This document shows, piece after piece, positions 44,691 through 53,119 of a DNA stretch of 64,000 bases. Position 1 is the first letter of the stretch; the number at the start of each line of letters is the position of its first letter. The notes under the pieces are model-generated. The model was not told the origin of the DNA, searched no databases, and was given only the letters and a program-made list of their open reading frames with translations. The DNA is from Cellvibrio sp. KY-GH-1 (GTDB lineage: Bacteria; Pseudomonadota; Gammaproteobacteria; Pseudomonadales; Cellvibrionaceae): the NCBI RefSeq assembly GCF_008806975.1, contig NZ_CP031728.1, forward strand, positions 4,498,501-4,562,500, in the 5' to 3' direction. The position numbers were made by a program, and so were the translations under genes.

Positions 44691-46094
44691 TTCATCATCA
44701 AGTCCAAGTTTTTGCAGCCTGTATCTTAAAGATCTAAAGCTAATCCCCAAGTGTTTTGCTGCCAATGTTTTATTCCATCTGGCTTGTTCGAGCGCGTTGC
44801 ATAAAATTTCTTTTTCTACATCTTGCAGGTAATCGTCGAGAGAAGGGTACTCCGCACAGCGGGCGGGATAATCGACGATACTGTTATTGCTGCGAACATT
44901 TGCTTTATTACTGGTGCTGACATAGGTTTTTTCATAGGATTCTGGAGCCGGCGTGTCGCGCAGCTGCAAATCGTCTGCATCAATTACGTTGGCTTCACAG
45001 AGTGTGAAGGCGCGCTCAAGAATATTTTCCAATTCGCGTACATTGCCAGGAAAATGATAGCTCGCCAATGATTGTTGCGCTCGTGGTGATAGTTTTGGTG
45101 CGGGTAAACCAATTTCCGTGGCGAGCTTATTTAACAAATGCTGAGTTAATAGAGTAATATCTTCCCGGCGTTCTCGTAATGGGGCAACAGCTAGTTGAAT
45201 TACATTTAAACGATAAAAAAGATCTTGCCGGAAGCGCCCTTCTTTTACTTCAGTTTCCAAATGTTTGTGAGTTGCACATAAAATCCGCACATCAGTGGCA
45301 ACTTCTTCGGCTGCGCCAATCGGGCGAACTGATTTTTCCTGAATTGCGCGCAATAATTTAACTTGCATATCGAGCGGTAAATCTGCGACTTCATCAAAAA
45401 ACAAAGTGCCGCCCTCAGCAGCTTGAAATAGTCCCACTTTGTCCTGATGGGCACCGGTAAAGCTCCCTTTCTTATGGCCAAAAAATTCGCTTTCCATCAG
45501 CTCACGTGGAATTGCTCCACAGTTAACGGCAATAAAAGGTTTGTTTGCGCGCGGCCCCAGGTCGTGAATGGAATGGGCGACAAGTTCCTTGCCCGACCCT
45601 GATTCTCCGCTGATATAAACCGGGGCTTGTGAACGCGCCAATTTTTCAATACTTCGGATTAACTCTTGAATGGCCTTTGATTCGCCAATAATCGGCGTTA
45701 GTTTGGGAACGGGTTGCGGTGTTAATTGACTTGACTCTATGGCGGTGTTCACTAGTTTGCGCAATGTGGCCAAATCTACCGGTTTGGAGATAAAGTCAAA
45801 TGCTCCTGCTTTCATCGATTCGATCGCTGTGTCGATACTTCCATGGGCAGTGATTACCGCAACGGGAAGTTGCGGTTGCCGTTGTTGGATATATTCGACG
45901 ATTTCCAGTCCATTGCCATCGGGCAGCCGCATGTCAGTCAGACATAAGTCATAAGTATTTTCGGATAGTAGTTGTTTTGCGTGCTGGATTCCTGCAGCAC
46001 TTTGGGTATCGATTTGCATTCGCCCCAAGGTAATTTCCAAGAGTTCACGAATGTCTGGTTCGTCATCGATAATCAGCGCGCGTTTTGCACTCAT
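44688..46094 (-). CDS. pilR: Type IV pilus response regulator PilR (NtrC family)
   Basis: 468 aa from ATG 46094. N-terminal receiver with [12 protein letters not shown] and phospho-Asp in [12 protein letters not shown], lysine in ISKPVD; AAA+ sigma-54 activator domain with Walker A GESGSGKE, the GSFTGA loop contacting sigma-54, and [13 protein letters not shown]alker B; C-terminal Fis-type helix-turn-helix ending [15 protein letters not shown]. Activates the major pilin promoter (pilA, outside the window) with RNA polymerase-sigma-54. Downstream of pilS by 14 nt. Confidence 0.93.
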   Translation of the reverse strand: MSAKRALIIDDEPDIRELLEITLGRMQIDTQSAAGIQHAKQLLSENTYDLCLTDMRLPDGNGLEIVEYIQQRQPQLPVAVITAHGSIDTAIESMKAGAFDFISKPVDLATLRKLVNTAIESSQLTPQPVPKLTPIIGESKAIQELIRSIEKLARSQAPVYISGESGSGKELVAHSIHDLGPRANKPFIAVNCGAIPRELMESEFFGHKKGSFTGAHQDKVGLFQAAEGGTLFFDEVADLPLDMQVKLLRAIQEKSVRPIGAAEEVATDVRILCATHKHLETEVKEGRFRQDLFYRLNVIQLAVAPLRERREDITLLTQHLLNKLATEIGLPAPKLSPRAQQSLASYHFPGNVRELENILERAFTLCEANVIDADDLQLRDTPAPESYEKTYVSTSNKANVRSNNSIVDYPARCAEYPSLDDYLQDVEKEILCNALEQARWNKTLAAKHLGISFRSLRYRLQKLGLDDE

Positions 46095-46108
46095 GGTTAA
46101 TTCCACTG

Positions 46109-47758
46109 TTAGGTCGCTTTTTCCGGGTGGGCGAGCTGTAGATGAAAACTGCTTTCGCCGGCTTCTGTGCGTTTATAAGAAATAATTGCCTGATTCGCTT
46201 CGCAAAGCTCTTTGCAAATATAAAGACCTAAGCCGGAGCCGGTATTTTCCGTAGTAAAGAATGGCTCGAATAGATGACGGATATTGTCGTCACTAATCCC
46301 CGGTCCAAAATCCACTATGCGAATATAGGGTTGCAGGTGGCTTATGTCCACGCCAATTTCAATGCGTAAAGATGGGGTTCCGTGACGTATCCCATTGTCA
46401 AACAAATTGGTCAATACCTGTTGCAGTTGACTAGTGTCAAACTTGGCTTTGAGGTTCAAGCCCACGCTTGAATCATCATATTCGTGTTGTATGGACGAAT
46501 CGCCAATATTCTTTTCAACCACGGAGATGGCTAGTTGTTGACCATTACTTTTTCCGGCTTTGTAGTCTGCAACAAATGTGGGTAGCCACGTTTGTAAGTT
46601 GATTTGCTCCGGGTTTGCTGCTTTGCGGCGGGAGAGCTGCAAAATGTTTTCAATGATTTGGTTCACTCGTTTGCTGTGGTTGTTAATTATTTCAAGTAAG
46701 CGCAGATCGCTTTGGGGTAGCGTCTGGGATTCGCCTAATAGCTGGCTGGCGTGACTAATGGCACCCAGTGGATTGCGAATTTCATGCGCAATACTGGCGG
46801 TCAAGCGGCCAAGTGATGCGAGTTTTAATTGTTGGGCTTGTTGGTTGAGTGAGCGTACATCTTCCAAAAAAATAAGTGTCTCGGCTGGGTTCCCAGGTTC
46901 TAAGTGAGCGAAATTTACTTTAATCTCGATCGTTGCTTGACCCTCAACTTTCATTTGCGGCGCATGATTACCTGCATTATGTAGCCAAGATTGATATTTC
47001 TTATACAGTTCAGGAAATCGATCCAGCTTAGTAATTGAGTTGGTGTTTAAATGTGCTCCCAAAAGTTTGGTGGCAGATTGATTCCACAGTTCCAGTTCCA
47101 TATTTTTATTTAACACCACTATGCCGGTGCGCATGCGTTCGACGATGAGCTGGGCGAGTTTTTGTAAGTGTGCTGCTTGTGCCGCCTGCGCCTCTGCCTC
47201 GGCATAAGAGAGGCGAATTTTTTTGGTTAAGTGTTGGAATAGGAGTGCCGTCAAAAATGCCAGAGCACCCAGTGTGCCCGAAGCAAAAATGGCTTTGTTT
47301 TCCTGGGTGAGGATCAGGAATCTATAGATACCTTCACTAAGAACGATTAGCGTGGTAATCGCGGCGAGGAAAAATGAGATGCGCTCACTCAGCATAATCC
47401 CGCCGGCCGCAATTGCCACTAGCAATAAATAACCCAGGCCACTGGCGGCGCCACCACTGGCGTGCATCAATAAGCTGATGGCTACAGCGTCCACAACTAA
47501 TGAGCTGAACAGCTTCCTCTGGGAGGGGGAAAACTTGAGTTGCCACATGACTATTAAGGTCATGCAGTTGATTGTTGTGTAAATGGCAGAGGTGTAGAAA
47601 AAGAGAGCTGGATTGTCGTTGCCCAGCACTTTGGGTGCAAACTGCAACTCGAACATGATCAATAGCAGGCTACCCAGCAGCGTGCGGTAATAAGTGTAGA
47701 TCTTCAGCAAATCATAGGGATTGTAATTGCGAATATCGTTAGGTGGCGGAGCGTTCAT
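46109..47758 (-). CDS. pilS: Type IV pilus sensor kinase PilS
   Basis: 549 aa from ATG 47758 (earlier frame to 47887 has no support). About six N-terminal transmembrane helices (residues 25-190), a PAS-like domain with MRTGIVVLNKNMELELWNQS (about 215-320), HisKA with the phospho-His in SIAHEIRNPLGAIS, and HATPase with GIRHGT, DFGPGIS and GSGLGLYI. Senses pilin levels in the membrane in Pseudomonas and controls PilR. Gene order pilS-pilR as usual. Confidence 0.92.
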   Translation of the reverse strand: MNAPPPNDIRNYNPYDLLKIYTYYRTLLGSLLLIMFELQFAPKVLGNDNPALFFYTSAIYTTINCMTLIVMWQLKFSPSQRKLFSSLVVDAVAISLLMHASGGAASGLGYLLLVAIAAGGIMLSERISFFLAAITTLIVLSEGIYRFLILTQENKAIFASGTLGALAFLTALLFQHLTKKIRLSYAEAEAQAAQAAHLQKLAQLIVERMRTGIVVLNKNMELELWNQSATKLLGAHLNTNSITKLDRFPELYKKYQSWLHNAGNHAPQMKVEGQATIEIKVNFAHLEPGNPAETLIFLEDVRSLNQQAQQLKLASLGRLTASIAHEIRNPLGAISHASQLLGESQTLPQSDLRLLEIINNHSKRVNQIIENILQLSRRKAANPEQINLQTWLPTFVADYKAGKSNGQQLAISVVEKNIGDSSIQHEYDDSSVGLNLKAKFDTSQLQQVLTNLFDNGIRHGTPSLRIEIGVDISHLQPYIRIVDFGPGISDDNIRHLFEPFFTTENTGSGLGLYICKELCEANQAIISYKRTEAGESSFHLQLAHPEKAT

Positions 47759-47932
47759 TGGGTGCGGTGATCCTGTCGTCGAATTGTTGTGCAAAATCCG
47801 CTTGGCTTTATCGGCGTGGATCGCGGACAATGCGCGCCTTTGGCGAGTGTAGAAGACCTGCAGGCAAGTTGCTGAGCTACAGGTCAAGAGTTACGCCTAT
47901 CTCTCTTTTTCCCGGTTATTTTCAGGGCGCTT

Positions 47933-49561
47933 ATGTTGCCATTAAAGTTGATTCTCTCCCAAGTAAATACGCTGGTTGGTGATATTCCCGGCAATACCGC
48001 CAAGGTTGTTGCGGAAGCGCGGAAGGCGTTGGCGGCGGGGCCGGCGGATGTGATCCTGTACCCCGAGTTAACGCTCACGGGCTATCCTCCAGAGGATTTG
48101 CTTCTACGGCCTAGTTTAGCGTTGCGGATTGAGCGCGCGTTGCAGGAACTTGAGGCGGCAAGCTTGGCGACGTGTTTAGTGATTGGCTATCCACGTTTTC
48201 GCGCTGGCAAACTCTACAATATGGCGGGTGTGATTCAGAACGGAAAGTTGATCGCTGAGTATGCCAAGCAGTGCTTGCCCAATTATCAGGTGTTTGATGA
48301 GAAGCGCTATTTTGCGGCAGGCGATCAGCCGTGCGTCTTTGATCTAAAGGGCGTGCCTACCGCTCTGAGCGTCTGTGAGGATATTTGGCATCCCGAGCCT
48401 ATGGCTCAGGCGAAGCTGGCCGGCGCCAAATTGATGTTAAACCTCAATGCCTCCCCTTACCATCAAGGTAAGCAGATGGAGCGCGAGGCGGTAGTGGCGA
48501 CGCGCGCGCGCGAAGGCCAAATGCCGGTGGTCTACACCAATCTGGTGGGGGGGCAGGACGAGCTTGTCTTTGATGGTGGTTCAGTGGTGGTCGACGCCAG
48601 CGGACAAACCTGTTTCCGTGCACCCGCATTTGATGAAGGGCAATTTTCAATTGCACTGCATTGGGATCAACAGCAAATTTCTGTTCCGGTGCAAGCGCTG
48701 GAGCCTATCCCAGACAATCTCGCCGCCGTGTACAAAGCCTTGGTAGTGGGAATGCGTGATTACGTCACCAAGAACCGCTTCAAAGGTGTGGTGCTTGGAT
48801 TGTCTGGCGGTATTGACTCGGCGTTAACGCTCGCGATAGCGGTAGATGCTCTCGGGGCTGATCGAGTTGAAGCTGTAATGATGCCGTTCCGCTACACCTC
48901 TGACCTGAGTAAGGATGACGCGGCCGATGAAGCGGGCCGCCTAGGTGTGCGCTACAGCTCTATCTCTATTGAGCCTATGTACGAAGCTTTTATGGCCGCG
49001 TTGAGCGATGAGTTTGCTGGCACCAAGCGCGATACTACCGAAGAAAACCTGCAAGCTCGTTGTCGCGGTGTCTTGTTGATGGCGATTTCCAACAAGAAGG
49101 GTTACTTGGTGCTGACGACGGGTAACAAGAGCGAAATGGCAGTGGGTTATTCCACGCTATACGGCGATATGGCCGGCGGTTTTGATGCCCTGAAAGATGT
49201 ACCCAAAACCCTGGTGTTTGCGTTGTCGCGGTACCGTAATACGATCAGCCTAGTGATTCCGGAGACCGTAATTACGCGCCCGCCATCAGCGGAGCTCGCA
49301 CCGGATCAAAAAGACGAAGACAGTTTGCCACCTTACGAAATTCTCGACCAGATACTGGAGCTCTATGTGGAGCAGGATCTGAGTGCCGAGGCAATTATCG
49401 CGCTTGGCTTTAATCGCGAGCAGGTAGAACGCGCTGTGCGTCTGGTCGATGTCAATGAATACAAGCGTCGCCAAGCCCCGGTTGGTATACGCATCACCCA
49501 GCGTGGTTTTGGGCGCGATAGGCGCTATCCGATCACGTCTGGTTGGAAAATGGGTGATTAA
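47933..49561 (+). CDS. nadE: Glutamine-dependent NAD+ synthetase
   Basis: 542 aa two-domain enzyme making NAD from deamido-NAD, ATP and glutamine. N-terminal nitrilase-like glutaminase domain with catalytic Glu45 (YPELTLTGYPPEDL), a Lys in AEYAKQCLPNYQVFDEKRYF and Cys in SVCEDIWHPE; C-terminal synthetase with the ATP-binding SGGIDSALTLAIA loop and LTTGNKSEMAVGYSTLYGD. Length typical of the glutamine-dependent form of proteobacteria. Confidence 0.94.
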   Translation: MLPLKLILSQVNTLVGDIPGNTAKVVAEARKALAAGPADVILYPELTLTGYPPEDLLLRPSLALRIERALQELEAASLATCLVIGYPRFRAGKLYNMAGVIQNGKLIAEYAKQCLPNYQVFDEKRYFAAGDQPCVFDLKGVPTALSVCEDIWHPEPMAQAKLAGAKLMLNLNASPYHQGKQMEREAVVATRAREGQMPVVYTNLVGGQDELVFDGGSVVVDASGQTCFRAPAFDEGQFSIALHWDQQQISVPVQALEPIPDNLAAVYKALVVGMRDYVTKNRFKGVVLGLSGGIDSALTLAIAVDALGADRVEAVMMPFRYTSDLSKDDAADEAGRLGVRYSSISIEPMYEAFMAALSDEFAGTKRDTTEENLQARCRGVLLMAISNKKGYLVLTTGNKSEMAVGYSTLYGDMAGGFDALKDVPKTLVFALSRYRNTISLVIPETVITRPPSAELAPDQKDEDSLPPYEILDQILELYVEQDLSAEAIIALGFNREQVERAVRLVDVNEYKRRQAPVGIRITQRGFGRDRRYPITSGWKMGD

Positions 49562-49591
49562 CCTAGCCTGATGGCTGTTTCATCTAATAAA

Positions 49592-49613
49592 AAAGGCCGC
49601 AAGAGCGGCCTTT
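49592..49613. terminator. Bidirectional terminator between nadE and bamD
   Basis: AAAGGCCGC (49592-49600) and GCGGCCTTT (49605-49613) form a perfect hairpin with A/T tracts on both outer sides, serving both convergent genes. Confidence 0.85.
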
Positions 49614-49631
49614 CGTAGTGGCTGGCGTAAC

Positions 49632-50534
49632 TTAGTCGGGACGCGATACTAACGTTGAGTCTTTGTATTGTGGATCGTAAATCTCACGGGTATCAAAACC
49701 AGTAATTTCGTCTTTGCTGAAAACCCCCAGGGTTAACCAGGCTAGCACGCGCGATCTGCCGTTGTTGTACATAAACTCCTGATTAAAACTGCCATCTTTA
49801 TTCAGGGCTGGGTAATCGGGGTAATTGAGTTTCAGGATTTCCAATGTTTCATTGGCCTGGCTATTCATTTTCAACAGGTAATACGCCTGGGTCATTACTG
49901 CTAATGCATCGGGAGTCGCTGGTGCTTGCGGGAAGTTTTCCAATACATAGCGACCGCGGCCCAGTGCAGCAATGTAGGCGCCGCGTTTAAAATAGTAGTT
50001 GGCTACATGGATCTCGTAGCGAGCCAGATAATTGCGCAAATAGATCATGCGTTTCTTGGCATCGGCGGCGTAGGTGCTATCCGGGTAACGGTTGAGCAGT
50101 TGGGTAAAATTGGCGAGTGATTCGCGCGCTGCTCCCGGGTCGCGCTTGGTCGTATCCACGGGCATTACGCGCTCAAACATACCCTTGTCTTTGGTGAAGG
50201 AACTCATTCCCAGCATGTAGTAGGCGTAATCCACATTGCGGTGTTGCGGGTGCAAGCGGATAAAACGGTTGGCCGTGGCAATGGCTGCATCTGGTTCATC
50301 AGAGCTATATTGGGCGTAGATGAGCTCCAACTGGGCCTGATCGGCATAGGTGCCGAAAGGGAAGTTTTCTTCCAGCGAGTTCAGGTTTTTAATCGCGGAT
50401 TCCCACTGGCTGTTTTCAAGTTGTGTGGTGGCGGCGTTGTACAAATCCGCTTCGGTAGTGTATTCAGGCTCCTTGGAAGAGCAGGCGGTCAGCAAAACGA
50501 CGGAGCTGAGCAACAGACAGGGCAGGAATCGCAT
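49632..50534 (-). CDS. bamD: Outer membrane assembly lipoprotein BamD
   Basis: 300 aa. Lipoprotein signal LLSSVVLLTACSS with the lipobox Cys at 18. Five TPR-like helical repeats follow (DLYNAATTQLENSQWESAIK, FPFGTYADQAQLELIYAQY, RFIRLHPQHRNVDYAYYMLG, SLANFTQLLNRYPDSTYAADA, NYYFKRGAYIAALGR). Essential part of the BAM complex, linking BamA to BamCE. Divergent from rluD, as in Pseudomonas. Confidence 0.93.
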   Translation of the reverse strand: MRFLPCLLLSSVVLLTACSSKEPEYTTEADLYNAATTQLENSQWESAIKNLNSLEENFPFGTYADQAQLELIYAQYSSDEPDAAIATANRFIRLHPQHRNVDYAYYMLGMSSFTKDKGMFERVMPVDTTKRDPGAARESLANFTQLLNRYPDSTYAADAKKRMIYLRNYLARYEIHVANYYFKRGAYIAALGRGRYVLENFPQAPATPDALAVMTQAYYLLKMNSQANETLEILKLNYPDYPALNKDGSFNQEFMYNNGRSRVLAWLTLGVFSKDEITGFDTREIYDPQYKDSTLVSRPD

Positions 50535-50691
50535 AGGGTTATAAACTCTTATCTCGACAAATGTAGACCCCGATTCGCGGGGCAGGGTATTTAAACACAG
50601 AGCTTGGCGGATACCAATCTGGCCGCAGCAAAAGCTCCTGATTTCCGCTGTGTTGGCGCTCGTTCGGCACAGCTTTACTTGAGGTTGTTAA

Positions 50692-51657
50692 ATGAAAGAT
50701 GTGTTTGACCTGAGTGCCCAGGTCCCGATCCAGATGAACGGCATGCGCTTCGACCAGATCGCCTCCGAGTTGTTCCCCGACTTCTCGCGCTCGCGTCTGC
50801 AAAGCTGGATCAAAGATGGCCAGCTGAAGGTGGATGGCCGTGTTGCCAAGCCGAAAGACAAGTTAATCGGCGGCGAAACCCTGGAGTTGAAAGCGGAGCT
50901 GGAGGCCCAAGGCGAGTGGGAGCCGGAAGAAATCCAGTTGGATATCATCCATGAAGATGATGATCTGATCATTATCAACAAGCAGGCAGGGCTGGTGGTG
51001 CACCCGGCAGCGGGTAATTACACCGGCACCCTGGTAAATGCCTTGATCAACCATATTCCGGGCCTGGTGAACTTGCCGCGAGCAGGTATCGTTCATCGTT
51101 TGGATAAAGAAACTACAGGCTTGATGGTGATCGCTAAAACCCTGGAGGCCCATACTGATCTGGTTGAACAGCTGGCAGATCGCACCGTAAGCCGTGAGTA
51201 CGAAGCGGTGGCTGTGGGTGCTATGACCGGCGGTGGCACGGTAAATGCGCCCATGGGGCGCCACCCAGTTCAGCGAAAACTCATGGCTGTTCTCAGTGCG
51301 GGTGGCAAACGTGCGGTAACGCATTATCGCGTGGCCAAGCGCTACCCGAGCCACACCCATATTCGTGTCAAACTGGAAACTGGCCGCACCCATCAAATTC
51401 GTGTGCACATGGCGCACATTGGTCATCCGCTGGTGGGTGATCAAACCTATGGCAATCGTTTCAAAATTCCCAAGGGTGCCAACCAGCATTTAATCGATAC
51501 CCTGAAAAACTTCCCGCGTCAGGCTTTGCATGCGTTCAAGCTGGGGTTGGAGCATCCTGGTACCGGCGAATACACCGAATGGACCGCGCCATTGCCGGAA
51601 GATTTTAAAAATCTGCTTGATGCGTTAAATACTGGTTACACCCTTGTCGATGACTGA
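50692..51657 (+). CDS. rluD: 23S rRNA pseudouridine synthase RluD
   Basis: 321 aa. S4 RNA-binding domain at about 12-75 (MRFDQIASELFPDFSRSRLQ), then the synthase domain with catalytic Asp138 in HRLDKETTGL and LETGRTHQIRVH. Makes pseudouridines in helix 69 of 23S rRNA (1911/1915/1917 in E. coli). Its end overlaps the pgeF start. Confidence 0.93.
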   Translation: MKDVFDLSAQVPIQMNGMRFDQIASELFPDFSRSRLQSWIKDGQLKVDGRVAKPKDKLIGGETLELKAELEAQGEWEPEEIQLDIIHEDDDLIIINKQAGLVVHPAAGNYTGTLVNALINHIPGLVNLPRAGIVHRLDKETTGLMVIAKTLEAHTDLVEQLADRTVSREYEAVAVGAMTGGGTVNAPMGRHPVQRKLMAVLSAGGKRAVTHYRVAKRYPSHTHIRVKLETGRTHQIRVHMAHIGHPLVGDQTYGNRFKIPKGANQHLIDTLKNFPRQALHAFKLGLEHPGTGEYTEWTAPLPEDFKNLLDALNTGYTLVDD

Positions 51658-52414
51658 AATGAATGGACTGCCACTCGATTGGCCCCAACCTGCTGGCGTG
51701 AAAGCGTTTATCAGCACCCGTGTGGGCGGTTGTAGTTTGCCGCCCTACACCAGTAATAATGTCGGTTTGCATGTTGGTGATGATCCGCTCGCCGTAGAGA
51801 AAAATCGTGCACAACTGTGCAGAAATCTGGGGCTATTAAAAACGCCGCAATGGCTGGAGCAAATTCACGGTGTAAAAGTTGTGAATGCCAAAGCCGATGG
51901 GGCAGTGCGCACTGCTGATGGCAGTTACAGCAATCAGCCAGGGCAGGCCTGTTTGGTAATGACGGCCGATTGTTTGCCGATTTTGCTGTGCGATAAAAAA
52001 GGATCCCAAGTAGCGGCGCTTCACTGTGGTTGGCGCAGCCTTGCCAAGGGTATTTGCGCGCGTGGGCTGCAAAAATTCAGCGGCAATCCTGGCGATCTAA
52101 TCGCCTACCTCGGGCCGGCCATCGCGCAACCGAATTTTGAGGTGGGGGTGGATGTGCTGGAAGCTTTTTTTAAAGCCGCCCGCAGCCACGAGCATCGCGA
52201 ACAAATGTCTGCGGCGTTTATCTCCGCCCATCGCCCGCTACATTTTTTTGCAGACATTTATGCACTGGCTCGCGCTGAACTCAACGCGCTGGGCGTTACC
52301 GCAATTTACGGTGGTGGCTATTGCACCTATGCGGAGGCGGAACGTTTTTATTCATTTCGGCGCGATAAAACCACTGGTCGCATGGCGAGCTTGATCTGGC
52401 TTGAAGAAGTTTGA
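51650..52414 (+). CDS. pgeF: Polyphenol oxidase family / peptidoglycan editing factor PgeF
   Basis: 254 aa YfiH/DUF152 protein, start ATG 51650 (or 51644), overlapping rluD. Zinc-ligand motifs: His in EQIHGVKV, the MTADCLPILL Cys, and LHCGWRSLAKGI His, with GPAIAQPNFEVG following. In E. coli the protein removes wrong residues from peptidoglycan precursors; related enzymes show purine nucleoside phosphorylase or laccase-like activity. Position after rluD is conserved. Confidence 0.9.
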   Translation: MTEMNGLPLDWPQPAGVKAFISTRVGGCSLPPYTSNNVGLHVGDDPLAVEKNRAQLCRNLGLLKTPQWLEQIHGVKVVNAKADGAVRTADGSYSNQPGQACLVMTADCLPILLCDKKGSQVAALHCGWRSLAKGICARGLQKFSGNPGDLIAYLGPAIAQPNFEVGVDVLEAFFKAARSHEHREQMSAAFISAHRPLHFFADIYALARAELNALGVTAIYGGGYCTYAEAERFYSFRRDKTTGRMASLIWLEEV

Positions 52415-52485
52415 ATCCAAATACGCGAAGCGCGTGTCTTAGTATAGGTAGCTCTCTTTTCTACAACTCACACCAGGGAATCAAC

Positions 52486-53004
52486 ATGGATCTCGATCAA
52501 ATTGAAAAGCTGAATGAACTGAAACAAAAAGGCCTAATTACGGAAGAGGAATACCAACAGGCTAAAGAGCGAATTCTGGGTGGGCAAGCGCAAGCGACTG
52601 CTCAGTCTCAAGCCCAGCCGCATACCATCATGCAGACCAATAATTATGACTACGCCATGGTATTGCACCTGACCCAGTTTTGCTCCTGGATTTTCCCTTT
52701 CCTGGGAATCATAGTGCCGTTAATTATGTGGCAATCTAAAAAGGATGACAGCTACGTGGATCAGCAAGGCAAGGTGGTGATGAATTGGGTTTTTAGTACG
52801 GTCATCTACTCGATTATTTGTATCCCCTTGTGCTTCATTCTGATTGGCTTTGCGATGTTCGCCATTCTCTTTGTCTGTTCCGTGGTATTTACCATTATGG
52901 GGGCCATGGATGCTAACAAGGGCATCGTTAAAAACTACCCTATGACCATCAAGTTTTTTGATGTGCAGGAAACGCTGCGCCCGGCAGTGCCAGCGTCTAA
53001 TTGA
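52486..53004 (+). CDS. SHOCT + DUF4870 membrane protein
   Basis: 172 aa from ATG 52486 (CAGGGAATC upstream). An N-terminal SHOCT-type helix pair (QIEKLNELKQKGLITEEEYQ then AKERIL) is followed by a Gln/Ala linker and a DUF4870 domain with three hydrophobic helices (HLTQFCSWIFPFLGIIVPLI, VVMNWVFSTVIYSIICIPLC, FAILFVCSVVFTIMG). Function unknown. Lies between pgeF and clpB with its own short gaps. Confidence 0.8.
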   Translation: MDLDQIEKLNELKQKGLITEEEYQQAKERILGGQAQATAQSQAQPHTIMQTNNYDYAMVLHLTQFCSWIFPFLGIIVPLIMWQSKKDDSYVDQQGKVVMNWVFSTVIYSIICIPLCFILIGFAMFAILFVCSVVFTIMGAMDANKGIVKNYPMTIKFFDVQETLRPAVPASN

Positions 53005-53051
53005 TCTAGCGCAAATTCTGCTATTTCTTTTTGGGCGGGCCGGCGGGCCCG

Positions 53052-53077
53052 CTTGAAAAAGCTCTCCGCGCCCCCAG
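53052..53077 (+). promoter_or_regulatory. Sigma-32 (heat-shock) promoter of clpB
   Basis: CTTGAAA (53052-53058), 13-bp spacer, CCCCAG (53072-53077); the E. coli heat-shock consensus is CTTGAAA-N13/15-CCCCAT. It lies 42 bp before the clpB ATG. A GC-rich inverted sequence GGGCGGGCCGGCGGGCCCGC directly upstream may end the previous transcript. Confidence 0.75.
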
Positions 53078-53119
53078 TTTTACTTCAACCGATTAGTCAC
53101 AGCGCGCTTGAGGTAATCC